Part shown: positions 25,894-41,700 of the stretch, piece by piece | Numbering within the stretch: the stretch's first letter is position 1 | Layout of the letters: every line of letters begins with the position of its first letter | Assembly: GCA_030533445.1 (NCBI GenBank) | Contig: CM060080.1 | Coordinates: forward strand, 26,184,762 to 26,248,761 | DNA length: 64,000 nucleotides | Direction: 5' to 3' | Source of the DNA: Cyprinodon diabolis | Taxonomy: Eukaryota > Chordata > Actinopteri > Cyprinodontiformes > Cyprinodontidae | Program-made: the position numbers and the translations under genes | Notes under the pieces: model-generated | What the model saw: the letters and a program-made list of their open reading frames with translations, nothing else | Told to the model about the DNA's origin: nothing | Database searches by the model: none

Positions 25894-27755
25894 TATTATT
25901 CAATGAGAAATCAACCCCTCATCTAAGGCCACATTTCTTGGAAAATATTGCTCCTGATTTCCTTCTACTTTATGGATGAATCCAAAACCTAAATCTTTAC
26001 TTTCTAAATTGAAATTTAGATTAAAGAGATTCCTATTAATGCTCTTGTGTTGAGCGCATATAATAGTATGCACTGATGGCCAAGTTATGCATCAAGATAT
26101 AAGACCATCATTATTCTTGTTGGCTGTGTTCTCAATAATCAGTGTAAATAAATATAAATAATGTAAGTCAAAAACCTGATTGCAAAAAGCAAGATATATT
26201 CATGATAATATAGACCCTTTAAATAGTTGTAGGAAAAAAGGAGAACCAAGGAATTGTTTGGAATATCTGGATTGGCAGAAAGAAAAGTAGAAGCTCTCCA
26301 ATTTAAAGCAGAGAAATGGAGTGGTCATCTAATCCAAACAGATACCTGGCCTGATAAGTTCTTGTGTTTTGTTGTTTTTTTGTTTCTTTTTTAGGGACCA
26401 GGTTTAGCAGTGTTGTGAAGGTGCTAAGAGGGTAAAGAAAGAAGACAAAGCAACAGCTGGGTACCGTCTGAGTAATTCCCCGTAGAGCCACGGAGGATAA
26501 CTCCAGACACAGTCCATTTTCACTCCTGATTACCTGGTTTTAGATCCAGCCACTAACATATACAACAATCCACTTCCTCTGGCTAATCCAAAGACTCAGC
26601 TGTCGTGTTCACTAAGAGTAATACGCTGTTCTTTCTACTGAAAGCAGACAACAATCTTTCGATGCAAACAGGATGTCTACCGGGAAACGACTTCACTCAG
26701 TAAATCACAGAATCTGATTTGCCTCTGTGCACATTTATGTCAGAGTGGCAGCAAACCAAAATTCCAGCGAGTAGAGTGTGAAAGCTTGTCAGAGTAAGTG
26801 TGCATCTCCTGAAGGTCCTGTGATTACTGAGCAGAGACATGGTGCAGGGGGCTGCCAAAGTAAAGATTAATACAGAGCAGTTGCAGCTGCAGAAACTGAC
26901 ATTGGATGACATGGGATGCATGATAAATCATTGTGGGCAGGGGGCACTAGACTCAAGAAACAGAAAATCAGTCCAAACAGGGTCGAACAGGATCTGTCGC
27001 TGAATTACTCTCTTTCTTTATCATCCCCTCACACATAGATAGCGTTAAATATGGAATTCTAACACATTTAGATTCAAAATTTGTGAATTTGTGCAGAGGT
27101 TCCAAAAGAAATATACAGAATTCCTAAAAAATTTTAAAAAATGTCAAGGTGCTTAACATTAAGAAATATTCATTATCTACTGTTTGTGGTAAACTGTAGG
27201 TTAAATGTAAACAAACTGAGTGCTCTCCTGCTTCTGTGAGTATGAGAGGTCTTTGGGGGCCAGGGGTGAATCTTTTTTTCACTATTATGGGAAGCGGTTC
27301 AGCCCTGGTAAGGTGAAGGACGGAATTGCCAGCTGTTCCATCACTCAGCGCAATAAATGGATCCAATCTGTATCCAAGTAAAGCATTGGCTGTTTTTAAA
27401 TTCCACCTCTTTTATCCACATGAATGATGGACCCCAGTACAGAGCCCTGTGCAGCAATATTAATATACATCACAGGTCCGCACCCCTCAGTAAATCAGGG
27501 AACCACCAGCATTTGTTATTTAAATGACAAACTGCAGCTGCAAGAGTGGTGAACAGAGAAGAAAAGGTGGACAAACCAATTCAGATTTCAATCCACTGAA
27601 GACACAAGGTTCAGAGGCATCAGGCTGATGAAAAAAGGCATCTTGACTGGTGTAACACACACCCAGCACAGACAGCTTGGTGTCTTCTAAAACTCTGTAT
27701 AACTCCAATTATCACTTTTCTATGCTAATCTGCTCTCATTTGGTATCAGTTCAAT
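25894..27755. other. non-coding stretch
   Basis: I see no exon or named repeat. Parts of 26480-27020 and 27220-27700 have even composition but no specific motif that I can defend. Confidence 0.35.
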
Positions 27756-28066
27756 TTAATTCAGTTTATTTACATAGCGCTAATTCACAACACAATTTAT
27801 CTCAACCATAGAACCATAAACCATCCATCTTTAAATGCTTCTAAGTTGAAAGTGAAAGAATTTCAAGCAGCCTCAATGATCTGTAATTGTTTTACTTGAT
27901 ATGTTCTTTTTTGTTTTGTTTTTTTTATGCACCTGCTATTTATTTTAATGTATCTATGTTTCTTATGTAACTTGGCTGACTATTGGCAAGGACTGCCTTG
28001 AAAAAGAGGTGTTTCATCTCAATTGGATTTTTTTCCTAATTAAATAAAGGTTAAATAAAAAAATAA
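27756..28066 (+). mobile_element. LINE 3'-end fragments
   Basis: A short piece at about 27756-27812 (CAGTTTATTTACATAGCGC) is a common fish repeat end. At 27985-28066, GACTGCCTTGAAAAAGAGGT, a CATCTCAATTGGATTTTTTT-like run and TTAAATAAAGGTTAAATAAA form a typical fish LINE 3' terminus with polyadenylation signal. No coding remnant is attached. Confidence 0.55.
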
Positions 28067-29252
28067 GAATAAATTGCAGTGTATTATACAGGGATTTAAT
28101 AGAAAGATTAAATCGCAAAGTAGCACATAATTGTGAAAAGAAGAAAAAGAGCATGGTATATTGTTTCAAAAATAGTTTCCTTAACAATTTGTGAACTGTA
28201 TTAGTTTTCAGCTCACCCCTAAATAAAATCCACAGCCAGAAATTCCGTTAGTTCTTATCCACTATTTCATTTACCTCCATTTCCGTCCATGTGTCCGTTG
28301 TGAAAGATTTTTCTCCCTAAATAATTTTCAATAAATCAGAACCTCATGGCAACAACCATAATGATCTGCTTATGAAAGCAAATGTGTTGGATTGTCATCT
28401 AGCTCTAGGACATTGATTCCCAGAGAAATATTGGCAAAACAGGGCATTAAAAATTGCCTTTAAAAGATGTCTAATTAATGAATAATTATAGTAACAATAA
28501 TTTGCACAAGAAACAAAACAAAATTAATAGATTTGCAATACATAATGGTATATGAAGAGGTTTTGTTATTACGTAATTCTTTCTATATAATTCTAATACA
28601 CAGAACTAGTTACAAATGCCTTAAAATTAAAAGTCAAAATACATTAGAGATCAGAAATTATAAAATTATATTACCAATAATACTTATTTAAAAAGTATTT
28701 ATTTAAAAAAGTTTATTTTAAACTTTGTCCTCATCATATTTTTAAGTCTTAGTTGGGAAGCTTTGTGAATATAGTTTCTTCAGACTGTGAATATATTCAA
28801 AATGCAGGCAGTAAAGGTTTGTTTCTGCTGCATAAAAAGGAACCAAAATGGAATTTTTTCCAGTAGCTTGTAAAAAGGCATTGTGCTGTCACAAATGTCA
28901 GTTTCATATTTCCCCCCACTACCACTGTTTTATTGATACGAGCCTATAATACCACTCAAGTAGATTGTGTAGTTAATATGCTGACTTTTATCTTGCAAAA
29001 AGACCATGCTTTGACTGGGTGTGTCTTACAATGACGATACGATGTGAAGCAAAAAAAAAAACAGACAATGAAACACGGGACTAGTGTGGAGATGTGAAGC
29101 TTTTGATAGCCTGGGATTTTGGCTCACACAGTTCAGTTTTGCATGTATAACTGAATTATAGTGTGTTTTTGTTTTCAAACACAGTTTGTACTTGTTTTAC
29201 ATGAAGATACACTACACTTTTAAAGACTTCTAACTTCCTAAAAGTTAATGAT
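28067..29252. other. non-coding AT-rich stretch
   Basis: Very AT-rich with no feature recognised on either strand. Confidence 0.4.
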
Positions 29253-29253
29253 T

Positions 29254-29338
29254 TGGATGGATGGATGGATGGATGGATGGATGGATGGATGGATGGATGG
29301 ATGGATGGATGGATGGATGGATGGATGGATGGATGGAT
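29254..29338. repeat. (GGAT)n microsatellite
   Basis: About 21 perfect tetranucleotide units. It has the same unit as the tail of the Rex3-like LINE copies, but no LINE sequence adjoins, so it may be an orphan tail or an independent microsatellite. Confidence 0.95.
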
Positions 29339-29929
29339 ATGTAAATTTAGTAATGCCTTTTGTAATACGTTTAGATTATATAATAAATTCAACCTTTTAA
29401 AATGTAATACTACCGGTTTAAAGATGCATTTTGTCATAATTGTCTAAAAACGTATTAAAATTCATGAATACATTTTCTTTACCTTTCTAGCTCATTGTTA
29501 CATTTCTCTTGGGTTTTAAGAGGTGCATAGTTGTTTTTCCTAAATAACAGTAGAGATTTTTCCATCTATACAGAAATGAACCTTCCATTTATGTGAATAA
29601 TTGAAATGTCTAAACCTGGAAGCATGAAGGCTTAATTTTGTGCTGCAATGTTATCACCTGTAGGGTAATTTGTCAATAAGAACTTGATTTAACAAACTTT
29701 TGTGGAATATTCTGCTATTATTGTTTTTACAGCACAGCTTGTTCTGGAAGTCAATGCACTGTTTATGCAATGTTTCTATCTTGGAAATGAAAGCAAATAA
29801 GCAACTAAATTATCAGTTATTAAATTTAATTTTAAATAAATAAAATTAACATTTTTGATTGGGATGCACACAAAAAAATAGTTTAAGATTGATAAATAAA
29901 CAATGCGACACATTACCATTTTTGAAACA

Positions 29930-30225
29930 GAGGAACCATTTCACCTGCTTGTAAAAAAGAGCGCCACCGCAGGTCATTCATCTCTGCTGTAACCAGACTC
30001 TACAATGTGACACTACAATGGCAATAACTTGTGCAATGTGCAATTACTGTTTAACCCTGTGCAATAACCTGTTCCTTTACATATGACACCCAGTGCAATA
30101 GTTGTATAGATAAATACCCGTCTATACTGTATAAATACCCATGTAAATACCCTGTGCAACAACCATGTATAATAATCCTGCTTTTTTTTTAAAAAAAGAA
30201 ACACTTCTGCTGTCATATTTATCAC
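29930..30225 (+). mobile_element. LINE 3'-end fragment
   Basis: The sequence ends a coding remnant with TCATCTCTGCTGTAACCAGA followed by CTCTACAATG, reading as an ...IHLCCNQTL-type decayed SFIPSAVRLYN motif. A 3'UTR of repeated GTGCAAT/CTGTGCAATAAC units follows. Similar TGTGCAATA-rich sequence occurs in the LINE at 9640-10938. Old and truncated. Confidence 0.5.
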
Positions 30226-33200
30226 AAGTCTGAATTTCTTTATTACTTCCTGAAATGGCATTATAAGGAAAGTGGAACAACATGCTTCTTTAACTCCTGT
30301 AACTTCTACAAAAGTAAATCATTAACCCATAATTCCAGCATAAAAAAAACTAGCCCAAGTTGCTTAACCACAAAATAACACCTGTTTTATAATAAACAAT
30401 ACCTTCTTCAACATCTTTAAGTCATGGTTTCAAATTAGTGCAGATGTGTCAGTGTGTGGAGGCTGTTACCTGATGTTGTGATGAATACAGCTTCTGCTTC
30501 TTTCTTCCTTCGCACGTCTGCTGAGCATAACATTCCTGGAACGAAATTAATCTGCCTGGAGCACCGAAGACAGAAAAGAAAACATCACCCAAATGATGAA
30601 ATCATTTTACATAAGTCAATAAAAATCCAGCACCGCACATTTGCAAACACATTTACTTTACTTTTAGACATGAATTTTGTCTTGTTAACATTTTCTTCAT
30701 TAATACATTGTTTTCCACTGCTGAACATTTTAATGAGTAGAAAATGCTTATTCAGAGCCATTTTTATGTTCACTTAAACACAAAGTCCTGTGTGCTTGTT
30801 AGGTCTCAATAGCATTGAATTGCAGAGATGTATATTTAAGATCAAGCAATGCTGCTGAAGGGGAAGGGGGTAAAGTGGTTTTTGAAGTGAAAAGACCAAA
30901 GGGTTTATTATGCTGTCTTTTGCTTTCTTTAATGTTATATAGTCCTTTGCAAAAGTTTTAACAGCTGATAACTTTTTGTACTTTTTCTGCAGGCCAAGAC
31001 TCCATTTTCCATATCGTTGCAAAGGTGATCAAAAGATCCATCAACCTTCAACTGATCTTCTATATATGGTCCTAACCAGGAATAATGCTCATCGTGCAGA
31101 TTAAAGTCACAGTAATCTTTAAATTTTTATTATTTTTGAAGCATACTAGATACATCAGTAATAGTTAAAAACAACAGCTTAGGGAAAATTTTAGATGTTG
31201 AGGTCAAAATTTTACATATAGGGTAAAATTTGTTCATACATCATAAATATTTTTATCATCATGTCCTTTAGCAATTTACAGTACCAGTTGCATTTATTTA
31301 TTTATGTATTTATTTTTCATTTTATGTCCCCAAAATCCTTTTGGCATAAAATATCTTTTTGGTCAGAGTTAGGAGGTTGAATTCAAACTGGTTGGTTTTA
31401 TGGGATGGACTAGATGTTAAAGCCTGGCTATTGTTAATCAAGGGAATGTCCCCTGGGAGGAGACAAGAAAGGATAGCCATATCAAGGGGTGGAGCTCCAC
31501 GGCTGTGGCCAACATATCAACAACCTGGAAATGCATAGCATTATGTAACCAAAATGGCGTCAGGTCATAACTGTCGAGTTCATTTTATTAAGAAGAACTG
31601 AAATACAGATGTATCGATACTATTCCTGCAGGAAGGAGAGACAGTATTGTTCTGACAGAACAATTGATCAGTTCATGAAGACAGAATGCTCCACCAGAAT
31701 GACCAGGCAGGATGGTCTCCTGACTGGATCATGAGACAGGAGTGGAGCATCCCCTTGCACAAATGTTTCATAAGCACACATTAATTAATAAACCTAACAA
31801 TAACTTCTATAAATCTTTAATATTCTTGAGGATGGAAATTCTTTCTAAAGATTCATGTAAACCAACTTCTAGCTCTAAAGAACTTTTAAGGTTTGTTTGG
31901 GATTATTTTTTCACGGAATAAAATTCAATAAATCAGCCTCTCTGTTGATTTCAGGTGAAGCATAGAGATTGAGATTTTTTATTCAAGTGATCTTTGCAAT
32001 GTTAAATACCACTCACAACTAAACAGCTCAAAAGCATGATGATGATGATGCTACCATCATTGACACTTGCTACAGCATCCGTCCAAAAATACCATCACCT
32101 TGTTAAGCAAAAATAATTGGCTCAACTTACTGAATTAGGGGTAAGAGTATTTGTATGTATATTCTAAAGAAACTGAGTAGGTCATCTGGACGGGCTTCTC
32201 TTTGTTTAAATGTTTTTTCTCCTCTCTGAGAAACTCCTTACTGAACATTGTTTGGATTTTTTTTTACATAAATTATCAAGAAGGATCAGAACATTTTTTA
32301 TGTATAATTTTGGCAGTGTGTGGATTAACATAAAACATTAAACAAGATCAAAATTAACCCTTTAAAGCCAGATTGAAGAATAAAACAAAACAGAAAATTA
32401 CTTTTTTTTTATATGAAGTCCTTATTTGGCCTTTTAACAAAATATGTAAAAAGAAAAAACAGAAATACATTTTTGATATTAATAATTTATTACTATGCGA
32501 TAAGCCAAGATTATTTTTTGTGTAGTCTTCTGCCCTCTGTTATCAGGTATATCTGATTGTGTACAATAGGATTTTGAGCAAAGTTTTTACCATTAAATTA
32601 TGCAAAAGGTGTCAGATGCAAAACAGAAACCGTATGTATCAAATATGATACATTTGGCATTACAGGGTTAAGTACCCAGTTCTTTTAAAAAAAAAATTAC
32701 AAAATACATAATCAAACAAGAAGAGCACTCAGAGAGCTCAGACCTCCACCAAGCAACAAATTTTGCCCCATTTTGTGACTCACCCCTATAGCTTAAACTC
32801 ACACATCATCTGGATCATTACCAAATGCTTTGCTCTCACCTTTTTCATTCACTCTGCTTTCTTATTTTCCTCACTATATTGAGTACTTTTCATAAATAAA
32901 AAAAGTCAGACATTAAGAAAATGTTGCAAACAGAACATTTCAATAAATCTTTAAGACAGCATCTTAAAATAGCAGAGAACCACAAAGAGAAAACCTCATT
33001 TTAAGCAAGGACTTCCTCTTTAGACACAAGCTATGTAAAGCTTCACATCCCTTACAGACACATGCACCAGAGAGGTCCTGTAAGGCCAGCCTTTTAACTG
33101 GCAGACTGTTCGGTGACCTCAACTCCCATAAATCACATGACGGGTGTGCAGGGGCTGGGTGTTGAGAGCTGTTCAGGGCATCCTTTGAGCGAAGTCCCTA

Positions 33201-35564
33201 TGTTGTATAATCAATAGATATAAAAATAAATGGCCTGACCGTTATTCTCTGCCTGCTACCTTTCTCTAATAAAATCCCAGTAATGCATATTTCATTTACT
33301 TTTATACTTATTGATTACCTGTACTCCAGTTAGTAAATCACGCGCCTATCGATCCCTCAATCGTACCTCTGTCGGACAGCACATAACCAGCCATTTGCGC
33401 CTCTGATAAAGAGCTCAGACATTGAACTCCTCACAGTAAATCTTTGCAAACTAACTTTTTAATTCCAAAATCGATCCACATTTAAACGTTGCATTATTTC
33501 ACAAGGCACGCCTGCGGCATTAAATGTAATACCGTGATGCATTTAGCCTTAATGTATGGAGAGCCATCCCTCTATCTCTTTCCCTACTGCATTGAGGCAG
33601 AGACATGCAGCAGGCCAGGAGCCTGAAGGGAGGAAAGGGTCCTATCCGGCCCCAGAGTGATGGGAGACAAAGCCATTTGTGGCCATCTGAAGCCAATTGA
33701 GGCGCTCAAAAATATCGTAATCAAACATGAGAATACTTTAAATTGGATCATTAAGCTGAGGATATTAATACAGATTAGTTCAGTAAAAACGCAAAGCTTT
33801 TTTTCAGCAGTACACAGGTGTCAGTAGTTGTAGAAAAATAAAAAATGTGTGGCATTATTATTATTTAACATCTGTTACTTAATCAGTTTTCTAAAACTTA
33901 ACAGATGTCTCCACCTAAATTTACTGAAACTGTGATGAGAAAGCAGACAGTGACTTTGAGGCTCTATGGACCAAAAACGGGGGCCAACAACAGCTAAACG
34001 CAATCAAAGGCACAAGGACACCGAGGGAATTGTGCCCAAGATGGATTTCTTTCGGGTCATATAAGACACTTTTAAAACACAATGAAGTCCCTCAGGGTGC
34101 AGAGTTAAAACAGCATTGACACAGGGTCAGCTGTAATTTCGGAGCACACATACAAAAGCAAATATATCAATTAGAAATGATAAATCAAAAGAGGAGGGAG
34201 AAGCCACAGTTAGAAAAATGACCATCTATTTTCATTAGTGTTCATGCTGCTTCAGGTGTGAGCAGGATCTTAAGATTAATAGAGGAATTCAAATGAATCA
34301 GAAAGGATTAGGCTCTCCAGGGAGTATAATCAATTGCTCCAAATCAATAATCAATAGGCCACTCACACCAATATATTAACTGCTGACACTGTGATCTCAC
34401 AATTAAAATAAAAACTGGGAAGGGAGTAGTGTAATGCTATGATTTATCTCGCAGCACAAGTGTCATTTAGGAATAAAATAATCAATAAAAGTTGTTGGTA
34501 TCGCATAGCTCCAGTGGGAGGCGGTTATGCATTTTAAAGTGACTGTCTAAATTATAGTTAAATCCTACAAAAAGCTCTGTATGTATATAAATAGATTTAA
34601 TGATGATTAGGAGGGGAATGTTGTACTTTTTTATCAAAAATAACTTTGCATTACTTAACAATACTACAACAGAATATGCCAGCTTAAAGTACTACTCCTT
34701 AATTTCCCAAAATTTGGTGCCATACAGCAGACCTGCTGGCAAACACTCCCACAACATGAAACTGCCACACTAAGCTTAATATCTAAGAATAACTGTTAGT
34801 GCTATTAGATTTTAGTCGTAAAAGGACAGTGTGTAGCTAATTTGGCTTTTTATTGGCAAAAAACAAGTACTTTCATAAATGCATATTTTGCCAAATCCTA
34901 ATAAAATCACAGATTAAACATTTTGTGTCCCGTTTTCCAATGACAGATGCCAAGTTGCAGCACCATCTTTGATAACAACAGCTGAAAAGGGACAAAACTT
35001 GATGGCTTTAATCACTTTACATGCATATGAACATTTGTTATTAATGAAGGAACATAAAACAAGAAAAGGCAACCTGAAATCATTCTACTTGTCATTTTCT
35101 GTTGAAATGGAGGATCATCCATATTCACTGCCAAGGCAGAGGGAAGAGAAAGTAACCGAGAAAAAAAAAAGAAAGTCTACATCTGTGCTACTACCACAGA
35201 TGATCTCGCTCTCGAAATTGAATTGAACGATTCAGATTAGCTATCCGAATTAATATAACGGGTAGAGCTTAGCCGTCTGTGGCCCGGGCTGCCCTTTGAC
35301 AACTCCAGTCCGGCGCACCGCTATATGGGTGAGTAGAGCATGATGTAATAATGTAAAATCAAGGGCCCAATGTAAAAAAAATCTGCGTTCCCCTTTAAGA
35401 CAATGCAGTCCAGCAATCTGTTCCCCCTGGTAGATACAGCCAGTTTTTTTGGTGTTCTATACTGGACGAACTCAGACGCAACAGTTATTAATTGCTGTTA
35501 CTCTTCACAGAATTAAACCAGCAGACAATGTTATTTTAGCTGTATTTTTAAGCGATTTTCAATA
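30226..35564. other. long non-coding stretch; large candidate conserved block at 33.0-34.5 kb
   Basis: No exon is recognised. From about 33000 to 34540 the sequence is of even complexity and contains clustered AATCAAT motifs (about 34328-34358, again near 34480) and several ATTA/TAAT cores. This is the texture of vertebrate developmental enhancers, but conservation is untested. The segment 31415-31799 has TGTTA/TAACA ends that could suggest a solo LTR, but no duplication flanks it. Confidence 0.35.
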
Positions 35565-35883
35565 TGTGGGTTGCATGGTGATGCAGTTTGTAGCACTGTT
35601 GCCTTACAGCAAGAAGGTTCTTAGTTCAATTCCCAACATATGGACTTGATCTTTCTTCATGCATGTTCACCCCATGCACGCATGGGTTCTCTCCAGGTAC
35701 TGCAGCTTCCTCCAGCAGTTCATAAATACGACTATTAGATTAATTGGAGTCTCTAAATTGCTCTTAGTGTGAGTGTTATGTGCATAGTTGTATGTATCTG
35801 CCCTGAAACTGACTGGTGAGTGCTTAGAGTGTATCGCCCATAGACTGCTCGAACCTGAACCATAGGCAGACAAAAATGGATGT
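35565..35883 (+). mobile_element. tRNA-derived SINE, diverged copy
   Basis: The head GGGTTGCATGGTGATGCAGT resembles an A box and is followed by a decayed B box (GGTTCTTAGTTCAATTCCC). The body matches the SINE at 24019 (GGGTTCTCTCCAGGTACTGC, TTAATTGGAGTCTCTAAATT) and ends AAAAATGGATG. It is clearly older than the 24 kb copy. Confidence 0.8.
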
Positions 35884-38201
<2,318 letters not shown>

Positions 38202-38436
38202 GTCTATATAGACAATAATAAACATAACAATGCTACATTATCATGTTTTATTACTTACATGTTTCTGATGGCTGAGGGGGAACATCTGAGATGGGAGCTC
38301 TCTGACATCATCATGTCATTGGGACACATCGGCAATTGGCACAAAGGATTTAACTGGAAGTTTGAAACATTAAAATTTTAACTAATAGAATCAAGGCAAA
38401 TCTGTAAAAAGATAAAAATGTGATTTCCCAGCATAC

Positions 38437-38476
38437 CTGGTTTCTGTCTTGCTTTCCAACAGGTGGTAGCCAAAAT
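38437..38476 (-). other. possible gpatch2 exon 6 (unproven)
   Basis: This is a 40-nt interval bounded by a good acceptor (TTGTTTAATTTTAG) and donor (CAGGTATGC) on the gene strand, about 210 bp after exon 5. Phase 0 from exon 5 gives ILATTCWKARQKP, which I do not recognise. Another frame gives WLPPVGKQDRN, reminiscent of the PGPVGNKRM segment of mammalian GPATCH2, but its phase does not join exon 5. It may be a chance splice-like pair. Confidence 0.2.
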
Positions 38477-38688
38477 CTAAAATTAAACAATGAGAGGTAA
38501 GTTTCCACCACAAAACCATATTCAGTATGATTTATTCCAGTGTCTTACTTTCTCTGGCTGTGATCTGCAGAGAAATGTCTGAGTCTTTCCACAAACACTG
38601 GTATGTTATTGTTCTACGCAGCAGAAGAAAACAGGAAAAAGAACATTTTTCAGCTGCCTTGCCGTTAATAAAGACGGGTTTCTTTTAC

Positions 38689-38768
38689 CTTTCTAGGAAG
38701 ACGCCGCCTGTCCCGCCTGATGCAGCAGGCAGTGGAGCAAGGCAGTCGTTTAAGATGTGAATGAAACC
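38689..38768 (-). CDS. gpatch2: gpatch2 exon 5
   Basis: This is an 80-nt exon with acceptor TTTATTTGTTGCAG and donor GTAAAAG. It completes the split glycine and reads GFHSHLKRLPCSTACCIRR, ending in a basic stretch and phase 0. The mammalian protein has RRGFQARLSRLHG at this point, so RGF plus a basic K/R-L pair is conserved and the rest is diverged. Support comes from position, phase and partial similarity, weaker than for exons 2-4. Confidence 0.72.
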
Positions 38769-41700
38769 CTGCAACAAATAAAAACCTAATAAAATGAAAA
38801 TCCCTATGAAGATCACTATGGACTTTATTCATTATCTAAACAAAAATCAAAGTTTATTTTTCTGGTACCAATGTGAGAGTTTTTGCAAAAAAAAAAAGTA
38901 GAAGTTTTAGGCAAGCTTGCAAAATTAGGAAGGAAGGAAGGAAGGAAGGAAGGAAGGAAGGAAGGAAGGAAGGAAGGAAGGATTTCATCATTTCATTTTT
39001 TTTTTTTTTTACTTTTTTATTTACTTATTTACTTCAGACCAGGAAACTGTTGCATTTGTGACTTTCTCAAATTGTGCAGGAATGACGAGGCTCGCCTTTA
39101 TAGTGTCAGATCTAGGGCTGAACAATTTTGGTGGAAACCCAAACTTTTGTCAAATTTTTAAACCAAAATTGTGATTGCAGTTTTATTTTTGTTTGTCCTT
39201 TAAACCAACGGCAATCATGTATATTTTTCTCTCAAGGGTTTCATTGTCTTCATGGCCTTGACAGAGTCCATTGTTCAGGGGCTTTACTGTTGCAGGGGAA
39301 AGTGTTTACTTCTGCTCGCAAGAAGCTAGCTGCAACTCTCTTTTCTCTTTTGTGGGGCTGCAAACCTGTTTTAAGTCATGTAATTCTACCTAAATGATTG
39401 AAGTGAGAATGTATTTTTCTTACTCCTTACATGTAATGAAAATTGCTTTATGTAAAATTGCCATTATATTGCAAATCCAATTAGTTGCCCAGTCCAGATC
39501 TGAACACCACAGAATCCTCACTTGTTTATATCTATAAAGAAAAAAGCTTACACTACCTCTGACAGAGCGTTGCGCAGGTAGGAGGAAATTGGAGGGTTGT
39601 CTGTCCTCCAGCGAAAGCGGGTTGTCAGAGTCCCAGTTGGGCAGAAGTCCAACTCCACAGTCCCCTTCAAAGAACCAGTCACTCTGCTCATCATCACCTG
39701 CGGACATGGATAGTGTGATCAGAAATGATACGAAAGTAAGAAAATCAGTGTGAGAAAATCAAAAACTGTCTTGAGCTTTGCAGTGAGCTGCACAGCACCA
39801 GACCACTCCAAACATTTAGCTGATCTCAGACCTGTCACTCAGCATAGTGTCCACAGGAACCATGCCTCTCACAGTCAAGGTGTAGTGACAACTGTTAAAT
39901 CAGAGGCCGCCTGGCCCCAGCGCGGCTAATGAGATTAGCAAAGGCTTCAGCGCTCATTAACACGACATGACAACGTCTTATTAGAGTCGCCTGGGTGCCC
40001 AGCAACCAGCCCATTGTAGCCCAATCTCTTTATACAGCCCCAGTATTTTCTTAGATTGGAGCACAGGCACGCTCATCTAACCGCACTCCACAAACTTCCA
40101 CAAAACTATATATGATAGGGAAGATTCATGTGTGATACCTTGTCTTCCTTCATCATTGGTGAACAGACCGGGGTCACTACTGCACGTGCTGCTGGTTTCC
40201 CTATGAAGGAGAGAAACAAGGGGAGAAAAAAAATATAAGACCTGTTTTTATTTGTCACATCAAGCAGGATCTCCTCTAGAGGTCGGTTTAAAGGCATCTG
40301 TACAGTGTAAATTAAGATTTCATATGCTTGTCTGAAATCAATATCTAAAATCCAGCATTGAGTAACAAAAAATGAAGAGCAGAGCAGGAGGTCGACATAA
40401 ATAGAAATGACACAAAAAGGCAGAGCGCTGTGTTTCTGCCTCAATGCGATGGGAAACACAAAGGCATCAGGAGAGACTCTGATCGAAGCCACTGAGTGAC
40501 ATGAACAATCTAATTGAATATCCTCCGCTGTCAGCTTCAATCTAATCTGGCCTACGTTGTGGAGGATGACAGCACAGAGAAGCACAGTCCCCCTACCCGC
40601 CCTCCCTCTGGGTGTGCCCCTCACACACAGCAATCCCCAGACATGCCACCACTTCCATGAGGCAACTGGCTGACATCTGCTGTGTGGGCTGCTGTCGCTT
40701 ACCATCCCGACCGCACCGCTGCTGGTCCGCTCCACACCCTCCGGCAAACCCTTTACACTCCCTCCATGCCCTCTGTGTGCCTGAACCTCATTATTCTGAC
40801 TCTCATTGTCTTCCTCACATTTCAGTGAATGATGGAGATTATATTATATTTATCTCTCTTTCTCTTAGCAACATGGTTTTTGGCCGCTTGTCATTCATTT
40901 TCATTTATTCCACAATACAAGCTTAGCACTGTTTGTTGTTGCCATAACCCACATGACTGAGAATTTGTACAAGCATTTTCAATTATTGCTTGTTATGCTA
41001 AGGCTCCAGTTGAGCGATGAAACACTGTTGTCTCCATAACAGAACACTCCTTTGAAAACCAGAGAGGCATCAGTCAATATATTGTTGCTCGTTGATTTTT
41101 ATTAGCATTTGCTTTAGAAATGTTCTACTAGTCGTATGCTGTTCATAAAAAAAAGTAAGGTCCATCTATTATCTACTAATATTTTTGGGATTATGATACA
41201 GAATGTTTTGCAGTTTGCTTCCTGTTTATCATCTCTGACCTTGCTTCCAAGACAAACCTGGAGGGTTCAATATGTGCTGATAGAGAGCTTTGCCATATTG
41301 CAGAGGCCTCTGTGTGACGTCAGGATAAGAAAACGCTCATACAAACGTTCCTTCTAGTCTATGGCCATATGGTCCCGCATCATCTCCCCAAACATCCAAG
41401 AGAAGCAGATGTGAGAGTGGAGACAGCCTCTCCAGGGAATCTAGAAGATGTCTGGCCTAACCCTGGATAGCCCCTTCACCCCCATCCAGCCCTTTTGACC
41501 CCGTCTCTCTGGACCGATTCCCCAGGCAGCTCCTCAGCTGGAAACATCTGCTGGCATTTGATGCACACAAAACATCAGCATCACTAGAGGACACAAGTTC
41601 GAACTTTTACAGTACCTACCAGTATTGTGTTAAGCAGTGAGTTAGGTGTTTCCTTTCCAAGTTTAAGAAAAATTATGTCCTCAGCATTTTGGAGAAATGT

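Noticed and set aside
31415..31799. Possible second solo LTR with TGTTA/TAACA ends and an AATAAA signal
   Set aside because: The flanking five bases differ (CTAGA and ATAAC), so there is no insertion evidence.
40106..40747. 213-codon minus-strand open frame treated as one exon
   Set aside because: Only 40139-40200 is exon, and it is read in a different frame (ETSSTCSSDPGLF). The rest is intron read-through.
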